A stretch of DNA of 64,000 bases. Origin: Aulostomus chinensis. Taxonomy: Eukaryota; Chordata; Actinopteri; Syngnathiformes; Aulostomidae. The notes under the pieces were generated by a model. That model did not search any database, was not told the origin of the DNA, and worked only from the letters and a program-made list of their open reading frames with translations. The stretch is from the NCBI GenBank assembly GCA_037954235.1, contig JBBMOA010000003.1, positions 13,630,723 through 13,694,722 of the forward strand, written 5' to 3'. The position numbers were made by a program, and so were the translations under genes. Shown here piece after piece: positions 52,301 through 61,523 of the stretch; position 1 is the stretch's first letter, and every line of letters begins with the position of its first letter.

Positions 52301-53161
52301 GTATACAGCAGAGCAACCTCTTCACTAAGTGATATAAATAATAAAACTAATTTTTCAAACATTTCATAATAATAATAATAATATTAATAGTAATAATACG
52401 CTTCCTCATAGGTCGTTTTTACATTTTTAATATGCAAAACTGGACCATTTAATTTAATAATAGAATAGACAGTATTCTATTATAGACTTCGAGTCAGGAA
52501 CTGGGGTGAAAAGAGAAATGAAGGAGACTTTGAATATGTAGCTTTATGTGCAGTTCACCACTCGAGATTTATTTTTTCAGAACAATAAAAATGATTATTG
52601 CCCAGACTGTAATTAATATTACCATCACTAACAATTACTTATGCTGTCTTTTGTATTTAGTCATTAGACTTTTGTTGTTGAGTCACTGCGGTGTGAAGAC
52701 TCGGTACCTACTCTATTTCAATGAGCTTTATTGATGATGCATTCACGGGCGTGTCCACCAAACAGGTAAACTTCACACAGCCAATCAGAGCCGGAGACAC
52801 ATGATGTTCATGAAGGTTCATCTAAAAAAAATGAGATATTTTATGAATCTTAAAAAACAACCATGAGAAAATTAGCCTCATTGCCATTTACCATGGATTA
52901 TTATTATTCTATTTTTTTGGTAACTCTGAGCAAATGATGCTTGACACCATCCTCCCCCGCCTCCTCCCCTCTTCTCGACCGCAGGAGGGTCTTTGTCATC
53001 AAGGGGGGGGGGGGGGGGGCTGACAGCCGGAGAAAGGTGAGGAGATGTATGAAGAATAAAGCTGACGAAGCGCTGGATTTCACCGAGTTGTGAAATTAAT
53101 AACGATAGAAAAAGACGAGCATGAGCTGGTGTCGTCTTCTTTTCTCTGAGTAGCTCCTGCC

Positions 53162-53192
<31 letters not shown>

Positions 53193-53899
53193 ACAAATGT
53201 GAAGACACACTGCGGTTCCTCCATCAAAATAAATACGAATATTGCTACCAAATACTGACTTCAGTTCACTTTATTTATTCCACTCAGGTATTTGAAAATA
53301 ATAAAACAGCCTCTAAAGCTCCGGGGGATGGGTTGTGTGGAAATAAAAGAAAGAAGAAGATTGGACCGCTTCTGTTGCTGTCATCACTGAGCTCCGTTAT
53401 AAAGAAGGATCACGATAATATCGGCACAGCAAAGGTAGATACTGATACTTTTGTGATAACTCAATATCTGTCTGGAGTAGCTTCTATTCTGCCAGGAAAA
53501 AAAATATTCATTGCCCTCCCCCCACCAAAAAAAGATTATTTTTCAAATGCATGCATGTTTGCATGTGTGTTTTTTTGTAGGTGCAAAGTGTAAATATCAT
53601 ATAAACTTGTGTTTACATAAATAATATCAACATTGGTAAATATCAGCTATGGACCAGTTCGGTTATCATATGGGATATCGGCCCCAAAATAAAATCAGTA
53701 AAAGAATATCGTGTATCCCTTGAAGAAGCTACCTTAGAATATTGCTAAAACTATGTCACGTAATGGATTCGACTGATCTGGACTGATACGATGGCAAAAT
53801 GAAGCTTAAGCTGCGTTGAGCAAAGCCATTCTTTCCCTCTGGAATTAAGAGCAGGATTTAGGAGCCACTCACGTGTGCGATGTCATTGTCCCCAGGAAG

Positions 53900-54290
53900 A
53901 AAGTCATTGACTCACCAAGTGCAAATATTGTGCCTGCACATTCCTTTTAACATGGCCGCTGCCTTTATGTCTTAACAGTCCAAACTGACAGACCCTGCAT
54001 GAAAGGGGTTAAGACAACTTTGAGAGGAGGCAACAATGGGCCTTTGTGCGGACTCCCTGCCTCTTGACTGGGAATCAAAGGTAGTTTATAAAGTCAAATA
54101 AAGGCCTGATGAGCTTTACAGTTGTTTTGTATCTCAGCTCGGCCCTCATTTGTTGCCTCGGGATTGAAATAAAACGCTATGGTAATCGCCTTCTCCATGG
54201 AGTATCAGTCTTCAGAGACGCCAGTGTTTGGGATGCTAATTGCCAGCAACATTTGTTTCCAGTGCCGCTGCCCCTCTCTTCACCAGACAA
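53900..54290. promoter_or_regulatory. Candidate conserved non-coding element
   Basis: A repeat-free block about 2.6-2.9 kb upstream of the msx start. It has balanced composition and motifs such as gcaacaatgggc, tttataaagtc and gctaattgcc. The ORF across 54109-54294 has no recognised family. Judged by appearance only. Confidence 0.33.
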
Positions 54291-54399
54291 ATAAACGCGA
54301 GGCCGCGACACACAGCAGAAACTGGCAACCACATTAAGGTTAAATAAATGTTCATGCAGGTTTGCAACTCATCACGGAAACTATTTTGTCACGCTTTAG

Positions 54400-54770
54400 T
54401 CAGACGCGCATGTGCGAGCAGCATGGTTTATCTCTGGGTTATTTACAGGCTCCAACCTGAGTTCACGTCTCAGAGAAAAGGAAGAAACTCTCTGCGCGGA
54501 GCTTAAATCTTCCCAAATGCCTCCTCGGTCCTACTTGTGTCAACACAGACACGTTTAACGAGTTTGTGTTGGAGGACGGGTTAAGTGTGTGAGCCCGGAG
54601 CAGAGGAGACTTCAGACGGACGCGGGAGCCGGGAGACTCCGGTGACTTCAAAGCGTCAGAGCGACGCTCAGGTCGGAGGCTCTAAGTGCTTCCAAACACG
54701 CCGCAGCTGCGCGCAGCCTGCTACCTGCGCACAGGATGTGCTGCGGAGGAAATGGTAAATTAAGTCTCAA
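54400..54770. promoter_or_regulatory. CpG-rich segment, possible promoter island
   Basis: GC content and CpG density rise sharply here compared with the flanks. The segment ends at gcacaggatgtgctgcgg, aggaaatg and a gtaaat donor-like site at 54755. No TATA element was seen and no protein can be assigned. It may be an alternative msx upstream promoter, the start of a non-coding transcript, or only an unmethylated enhancer island. Confidence 0.3.
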
Positions 54771-55504
54771 ACGTGTGTGAAGCTTTTTACAAACCTGGTT
54801 ACCTGTTGTAAAATGCAAGACAACGAGAAACACCTGTGGCGGCGATGTAAATGGGAAAAGGGTCAACCGGAATAGACTTTAATCTGCTCAGGATATTTTT
54901 AATTCAGACGAATATTTGTAGATTTATCACTGTAAAATCTTTAAAGTTTTTTTTTTTTCCACACACAATCACCGCCTTTGCAAAACAATCAGCATCTGCC
55001 CAGCCACATCCCTTTAATAATGAACACCGACAAATGTTCCAATAAAGAATTGAATCGCTGATTATTGTGCTGGTTCCAGACTCTAAAATATGTCGATTTT
55101 ATGCTTTTCATGTTTATGACCGATTATTTTCACAAGCTTTGGACTGTTGGATGAAAAAAAAGATGGAACTGAATTACAGAGAATTGTCTTAAATCCTCTT
55201 GCCATGGTATAGAATTCATCGATTAATTATGAAATATTCGGTAGATTAATTGAAGACGAAAAAATAATGACATGACGCACAAAAAAACAACACAACATCT
55301 CGTGGACTGCCGCCAAAATGAAGCAAATCATTTACTTTATCTTGTCATCTACTGCTCAGACACGCAAAAAACAGGCACCTGCATCCCTGTGTCACCTTGA
55401 GAAACTGCGCAGTTTCACTTTGCGCACTAATATTGACAAACCAAATTACACAAAAAAGATCTGCGGCTCAACTTTCTCCTGAAGTCATAGACGCAGCAAA
55501 CACC

Positions 55505-55508
<4 letters not shown>

Positions 55509-55543
<35 letters not shown>

Positions 55544-55580
55544 AGTGTGTGTGTGTGTGTGTGAGTGTGCGCGTGTGTGT
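55509..55580. repeat. (GT)n microsatellite
   Basis: Two GT tracts separated by GAGAGT and GAGTGTGCGC. It lies 1.3 kb upstream of the msx start. Confidence 0.96.
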
Positions 55581-55599
55581 CATGGGAAACACTTGCGCC

Positions 55600-56290
55600 C
55601 AGGAATCCCTTTCAGCAAACCCCTCTCTGAACGCGCTAGTGGGCGCTGACCTTTTCTTCTGAGGAGCCTTCTATTACACCAACTATGGCGCTCATTTGAA
55701 TAGATGGAACTGGCGTGCGATCGGCTGAGAAAAGGCTAATTTTTCAGGCTGAATGGCTCAGTGTCCCTGGGCGAGGGCGGAGGAGGCGGCGCTGCGCTCT
55801 CGGTGCCGGTTCAACTTCTCAATAGTCTCCCTAAAGTCGGAGGCTTTGATCCGGCCGCTGCTGGCGCCTAAAAACAACATAACTTGTCTGCCCATTTAGG
55901 AGACTGACAAATCGTGACAGATTGTTTATGCTTGGCAATTAGCGACACTGACTCTTTCCTGAGAACCAACTACACCTTAAAAACCTGATCCATTTCTACT
56001 CAGGTTTCGTTTGCGACGAACGCGCGCATCCAATCAGATCTATCGATTATATTAAAAAAAAAACGGTGAAATGTCCTTTATGTGGAGATAAGGAGAAGGT
56101 AAATCAATGAGAGTCCCGCGTGGATTGAACCTCACCACTACCACATCATTTTTTGACCTTAATGGATGTAGTCAAAGGGGAAAAATCCCAGCGATCCCTC
56201 CCTCCAGTCCGATAATTACCCCTAAATGACTGTGCGGGCCTGCGCGCTTCAATCTGATTAGAGCCCCGCAGCCATCAATAAACAGCGCGC
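55600..56290. promoter_or_regulatory. Candidate proximal msx enhancer region
   Basis: A CpG-containing, repeat-free region ending about 550 bp before the msx start codon. It holds a TGACAG core at 55915-55920 of the type bound by TALE homeodomains, followed closely by tggcaattagcg with a TAAT-type core. Proximity and composition suggest cis-regulation of msx. Binding and activity are inferred. Confidence 0.4.
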
Positions 56291-56671
56291 TGCAAGAGGT
56301 TCACCACATGAAGAGGGGCAAGGGGCTGTTGTGTAATATTCAAGATGATTCACTTCAGCTGATTTCACCCAAAGAAAGACGGGTTTTGTTTTTGTTTTGT
56401 TTTTTTTTAGAAAAAAGAGAAACGTTATCAATGGTAAACTTGAGAGAAGTGAGCGTGTCCTCATTGTACAAAGCTAATAACTTTACATGCGCTGCGCTTC
56501 ATTTTGTTGCAATGAGTCTTGCTGAAACCACGGACCATTAAGAGGCTGTTGTGTTTATGTTTATTTGAAGTTGGTCGATGAAAAAAAAAAAGTAACTATT
56601 GTTAACTTTCCCACTGAGATTTTTTTCTCTTTTTTTCTGAGACTCGCCGAGGCCAGCCCATCTGCTCTCTG

Positions 56672-56710
56672 ATTGGCCAGCCTGCTCTCCACGCCTGCCT
56701 TATTATAGCT
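56672..56710 (+). promoter_or_regulatory. Probable msx core promoter
   Basis: An inverted CCAAT box (attgg, 56672-56676) sits about 25 bp before an imperfect TATA-like element (ttattatag, about 56700-56708). Transcription would then start near 56735, giving a 5' UTR of about 100 bases. The start was not observed directly. Confidence 0.45.
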
Positions 56711-56836
56711 CTGCTCTCCAATTTGGTCACATAAACATGAGGATACCGTCATCTTAGGGCGCACCGCATCAGCTTCTTTTTTCCCCCCAAGATACCCACG
56801 AGAGTGAGTTCCCCGAGCAGTGTGAGCCGGACCTGT

Positions 56837-57257
56837 ATGGCCCCATCGATCGCCATGTCAGTTCTGACCGCTGCTTTGAAAACCGAAGACCTGCCCTCCC
56901 GTTCGGTGCTCGTCAGCAGAGGCGACATGCAGACTAATATCAGTCCCGCGGAAAAGACTGGGAAGCCCAAAGTTGCGATCCTGCCTTTCAGCGTTGAGGC
57001 ACTGATGGCTGACAGGAAACCCAGCAGAGAGATCCCTTCGCCCGATGCTCCTTCAGCTGCCGGGACGTCCCAGTCAGCGGCAGAGAGCGCGCGGATGGGA
57101 CCATTCGGAAGTTTGGATACTTTCGTTCCCACTTCGTCGTTTTCAGTGGGTGAGCTGGTGAACATGCCAGAAGACATGTTGATAAAACCCGAGAGCCCGG
57201 ACAGTAAAGAGAGGACTTCATGGATACAGAGCCCTCGATTCTCTCCGACTCCTCCGC
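56837..57257 (+). CDS. msx1: msx homeobox protein, exon 1
   Basis: Encodes residues 1-140 and the first base of codon 141 of a 279-residue Msx repressor, a nuclear transcription factor of neural crest, fin/limb and craniofacial progenitors. The Groucho-binding eh1 motif LPFSVEALM is at residues 49-57. The conserved SWIQSPRFSP block just before the homeodomain is at about 128-137. The exon ends at a consensus donor, gtaagt, at 57258. The first ATG in this frame after the stop at 56738 is at 56837, in a weak context. A second ATG at 56855 has a better context (gccatg) and could be used, shortening the protein by six residues. Features favouring Msx1 over Msx2 are the MPEDMLIKPESPD stretch and RLSPPAC across the splice junction. 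Assignment to a teleost duplicate (1a or 1b) is not possible from sequence alone. Confidence 0.9.
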
Positions 57258-57433
57258 GTAAGTAATTGACGTGTTTCTCAATCAAATGAGTGCGTTTTAT
57301 TTTCTGTTTGACCTCGAACAAAAGACGACTCTTTACATAACTCCCTTTAAATGTCAATGTTTTGGTTGTTGTTGTTTGCATTACGCATGGCAATCAGTGG
57401 TTTGAAATGAAATCAAATTAACTTTTTTCATAG
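57258..57433 (+). other. msx intron
   Basis: A 176-bp phase-1 intron running from gtaagt to ttttttcatag. It lies at the position typical of Msx genes, just before the homeodomain, and is short. Confidence 0.92.
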
Positions 57434-57852
57434 GGAGGTTGAGTCCCCCCGCATGTCCACTGAGAAAACACAAGACGAACAGAAAACCTCGGACCCCCTT
57501 CACAACATCCCAGCTGCTCGCCCTGGAGAGAAAGTTCCGCCAGAAGCAGTACCTTTCCATCGCCGAGCGCGCAGAGTTCTCCAGTTCCCTCAACTTGACA
57601 GAGACCCAGGTTAAAATTTGGTTCCAGAACCGGAGAGCCAAAGCCAAACGACTGCAGGAGGCAGAACTTGAAAAACTGAAAATGGCAGCTAAGCCGATGC
57701 TGCCTCCAGCGTTCGGGATTTCCTTTCCTCTCGGTGCGCACGTCCCCGCTTCTTACGCGGGGTCTCACGCTTTCCAGAGGCACTCCCTGCCGGTTTCCCC
57801 CGTGGGACTGTACGCAGCTCACGTCGGATACAGTATGTACCACCTCGCTTGA
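57434..57852 (+). CDS. msx1: msx homeobox protein, exon 2 (homeodomain)
   Basis: Encodes residues 141-279 and the stop. The 60-residue homeodomain spans about 156-215, beginning NRKPRTPFTT. It contains the recognition helix KIWFQNRRAKAKR with the invariant Trp, Phe, Asn and Arg, so DNA binding should be intact. The sequence LRKHKTNRKPRTPF before and into the domain and EAELEKLKMAAKPMLPP after it are Msx signatures. The protein ends in HVGYSMYHLA, close to the Msx1 ending and unlike the PVGYGMYHLS type of Msx2. The domain itself has SQLLAL and SSSLNLTE, forms seen in Msx2 and some fish paralogues, so orthology is not fully settled. No frameshift or missing key residue was seen. The acceptor is catag at 57429-57433. 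Confidence 0.93.
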
Positions 57853-58670
57853 CAGACACGGATGACGAGGGGCACTTGCAGCGGGACGCAAGGGAGGGTA
57901 AGAAGGCCCCGACATGCAAGAGGAAGCTCATCTAGTCAGGGGGCTAAAATCTCCAAACAGACCCTCTTCTGAGGACCTTGACGTTTATCTCCTTCTCTTG
58001 ACCTCGCCAGTAAGTTCACACACTGCAAAAATAACCCAACTCCATTTGTCATTTAGTCTTAAATCTGCTTTTGTCAGTGGACTAAATCTGCCGAAGCAGT
58101 CAAAGAAAGAACGCATTGATGCATCTTATTTCACAACAAATAAGATGAGACGACATAGGTGGACATTTTAGCGGTGTGGAGGCGGGGACAGCTTAGTAGC
58201 TGCAGGCCTCCGACAAGCACCACCGATGGACAGTCAAGCTTTGACAGCAGGTTGTGTGTTCGAGTGTGTATCAGATCATTCCTCCGCCTTCCGGCTGCTG
58301 ACAGCAGGTAAAGCCTTTCACAGACATTCCGCACCAACAAACTGAAGGTGGGCGTCTGTGAGCTGCTGTCGCACTGCAAAAACAGACTTCTTTTTCTTGT
58401 CCTTGTTGTTGTTTTTTTATTGTTTGAATTCACATCAGTGCGTCACTATAGTGGGTTACTGAATACAGTGTCATGAATGCTTTTTTTGTGAATTTGGAGA
58501 ACCACAGCATTTTCTCTTTTTTTTTTAAACAGCACTGTCTGTTGTTGTAATGATTCCCTTCGCAAGGGATAAGTGTACTGTAAAATAATGTATATTTGAA
58601 GAATATCCTCATTTATATTATGAATATATTTGACATAACTTAACAATAAATTGTTTATTCTTTTTCATTA
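57853..58670 (+). other. Probable msx 3' UTR with polyadenylation signal
   Basis: After the stop there is no further credible exon on the + strand. The first canonical AATAAA noticed is at 58645-58650, followed by TTG- and T-rich sequence suited to cleavage about 15-25 bases later. The UTR would be about 800 bases. Confidence 0.6.
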
Positions 58671-59165
58671 CGGAGTTGTTGGTTTTGACTGAACCTTTGC
58701 TCCCTGCTGCCCAGCAGGAAGAGAAACAATCAATGTCTTCTCCTGTTTAGTTACTTTTTTAAATCAACTAGTTTTTAAGGTCCGGGCCTGTTTCGGTCAC
58801 TTTGTGCTCATGGCGTTTTAGGTAATAATACGTTTTGTAAACGCAGACGCGTAAAACGGATAAAAATATGATCAGCTTGTCGACAGCGCGATATAAATGT
58901 TTTCTCTGAGTGTCGCTGAGAACTAAAGACTCCGATTGAGCCAAATATTCACATGATAGGTTCAAATCTCTCCAAGTGATCTGCAACTATTTGCTCTCAA
59001 TCATTTCACGATGTGCTCCAGCGAAGGCGCAGGCATGAATCTCAGCCGTGCAGCGCTACTCTGAATTTCAACTTGTCACATGTTATTTGGTGGAATGTAT
59101 TTCTACAGCTGTTGCCCATTGCTTTGAAACAACTAACCTAGATTTTGTTGGCGCCAGCGCAGTTT

Positions 59166-59205
59166 AGGGGGGTGGGGATGGGGAGGGAGTTGGGGGGGGG
59201 GGGGG
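59166..59205 (+). other. G-rich tract with quadruplex potential
   Basis: G runs of 6, 4, 4, 3 and 14 bases lie within 40 bp about 1.3 kb after the msx stop. Confidence 0.75.
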
Positions 59206-59239
59206 AGACACATATCGACAAACCAGTTGCGCGGACTTC

Positions 59240-59680
59240 AAAACACACCGATAAATATTGGCGATTGCTTCCCCAGGCTAAAGAGCTTGTAAAGAAGCCA
59301 CATGTGTCATTATGGAGGATTTAGGGGTGTAAAATGAGACAAATGACACCCCATTACAGAGAAGACAGGGTGTTAGGAGCCATTTGCAACATTCTTGGGA
59401 GCGCATGAGCACACAAAAAAGCTTATGGAGTCATTTTGTGCCATCAGGAAGACTTCAATGACAAAACAGGGATCAGATGGAGGAAAATTACAGACCATTC
59501 GGCGGCAGTTTGAAAGGCTTTCTCTTGACTTGTCTTGCCATTCAGGCAGGGGTTAAATTTGAGCAAAATAATTGCTGTAATGAGCAAAGGCAATCTGCCG
59601 CAGACGGAGGCCGGCTCCAGCGAGGCTGTTGCTCCAGGCAAGGCGGAACTTTTATCATTCCTAAAATGTCAACGGGGGAC
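59240..59680. promoter_or_regulatory. Candidate conserved non-coding element downstream of msx
   Basis: A repeat-free block 1.4-1.8 kb after the msx stop, balanced in composition. It includes a ggggtgt/acacccc inverted pair (about 59325-59355), gcaaaataattgctgtaatg and gtcattatggagg. The ORFs across it lack family motifs. Enhancer function is inferred from position and appearance. Confidence 0.38.
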
Positions 59681-60372
59681 TGGGACGGGCAGCGCTTCTC
59701 CTCCTCACCGCTGTGATTTCCTGACAACCCGCCGGACGTATACGCGACATTTAATACTGTCTTTTATATTTAGAATCATATGATCGGAACATATATTTAG
59801 CTGAAAGGACAGCAACACTTGAGCAGAGATTTATGGTGTGATTTTCTGCTTTTAAGTCGCCACTCCGCGTGGTAGTGAACCAACACAATGAGTGGAAATC
59901 ACACGGATGAGCGCTTTATCTGAAAAGAAGAGAGACTTGACACAAATGGCTCCGTCCTTTCTTTAAAGTCTGCAGGTCTTTTGTCCGAGGCTCCTATCTG
60001 GCCAGAGGCGAATAGAAACAATTGTTGATATCATCCAGAAGATCACAGGAGGCGGTTTAACCCGAGAGAAATCCCTTGATCCCAGGAGAGGAAGACGGGT
60101 TATTGGAAGTTGCTCCAGGGGTCAAACAGTGGAGGTTAACTAGGCTATTTAGTCGGGTTTTTTTTTTCTTTCTCCAAAGACATTTAAACGACATGTTTGA
60201 ATTAATGTGATGAATTATTGTTTAGTAACTACTGTCGAGCGAAGCATGACCATCACAGCAGTGTAACCTGTGGTTCAGCTCAGAAAAGATCAAGGCGGAC
60301 GAGAAGGCACCACAGCGATACAGCGTTCGATACCGGCGTGTGTTTATAGATAAATATGTGCTATATTATATT

Positions 60373-60455
60373 TACCAAATATCAGAGTAAAAATGTCAGA
60401 GGAAAATAAATCTTGATTATAGAATATTAGATTTATTTTTCTCTGATATTTGATA
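60373..60455. repeat. Imperfect palindrome
   Basis: agaggaaaataaatct (60398-60413) pairs with agatttatttttctct (60429-60444) with one mismatch. Farther out, caaatatcagag (60376-60387) pairs with ctctgatatttg (60441-60452). The left arm thus looks like the right arm plus an extra segment of about 14 bp. Confidence 0.7.
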
Positions 60456-61459
60456 GTACAAATACTATCGCGATGCTTTAAGGGTCATTACGTTGTAATT
60501 TTACACTGAATACAATATTTCAGCTTGTTCAGATAATTGAGTTGCGTAAATTCTGCTTATTTTCCCTAATAGTCAAAATTCATGGAAGAACTGATAAAAA
60601 AAAATATATTTAGAAACCATTAATATCAAACATGAATGTTTTTGCTCGTCCATTGACGATCCTGTTGAATTACATTTCTCCGGTCTATTTTTATATTTGT
60701 AATCAATCTAAATATCTCTTGAAGAAATAGCAGTCATGATTTCAAATATGTGAACTTTCTATTTCAGCTAGAATATAAAAAAAACTGTGAAACACGCTGT
60801 TTATTCCAGATACCATATCACCACCTTCTGTCCAGAGCCAGAACAACATAACAAACTTTTAAAAAACAGAAAGAAAAAAAAAGAATTAACTTCAGCATCA
60901 AGTTTTGCAATTTGTGTCCCCACTGGGTCCCGTTTTAAACCCATACAAGTGAATAAAAGTGAATAAATAACGGCGATTGTAAATGTGTTTCAGATATTAG
61001 TGGTCATGAATCAAACCTAGCGAAAAGCCTTTTTTTATAGAAATTGCAGGATGTGAATATGCTCTCACCTAACTCACCCTCCTTCTCTTTTCATATGTCG
61101 TTTGTTTTTAACTGTAAAAAAATTAAAAAAAAATGTAACATTTACATTGAAAATAACAACCAAAAATAAACAAAACAAATCAAAGTCATATTGGAGGCAT
61201 TTTTACGCCGAATGTGAACTCCCCAGCTCCCCTGCAGTGGAGACGATCTGGAGTAAAATAAAAACCATCTGACGCAAGAAAGTTGTTAATATTTCAACGT
61301 GACATCTTTGGAAGCATAAATGCCCTGAATGAAGGCTTCCGGCCGTGTGCGGGAGACTTCCGTGCACCAGGCTCAGTCGCTGTAACCATCATTAATGCTG
61401 CACTTGCGTTATAAATCAGTGTTCAGTCGCCAGCTACGATAGCGACAAGATCTAGGAAA

Positions 61460-61464
<5 letters not shown>

Positions 61465-61520
<56 letters not shown>
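61465..61520. repeat. (CA)n microsatellite
   Basis: About 28 uninterrupted CA units. Confidence 0.97.

Positions 61521-61523
<3 letters not shown>

Larger units (their letters stand above)
51080..54400. other. Gene-free interval
   Basis: Contains an ATA triplet repeat, a GC/GT tract, G and C homopolymer runs (53003-53019, 53160-53178) followed by a short CA tract, and enhancer-like blocks at 51750-52180 and 53900-54290. No gene can be supported. Confidence 0.65.

Noticed and set aside
56804..56836. Upstream extension of the msx frame beginning at GTG
   Set aside because: Vertebrate initiation at GTG is unlikely. The first in-frame ATG is at 56837.
56749..57393. 214-residue - strand ORF over msx exon 1
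   Set aside because: It is the antisense of a GC-rich coding exon and has no family motif. The + strand shows splice sites and Msx motifs.
57418..57915. 165-residue - strand ORF over msx exon 2
   Set aside because: It is an antisense shadow of the homeodomain exon.
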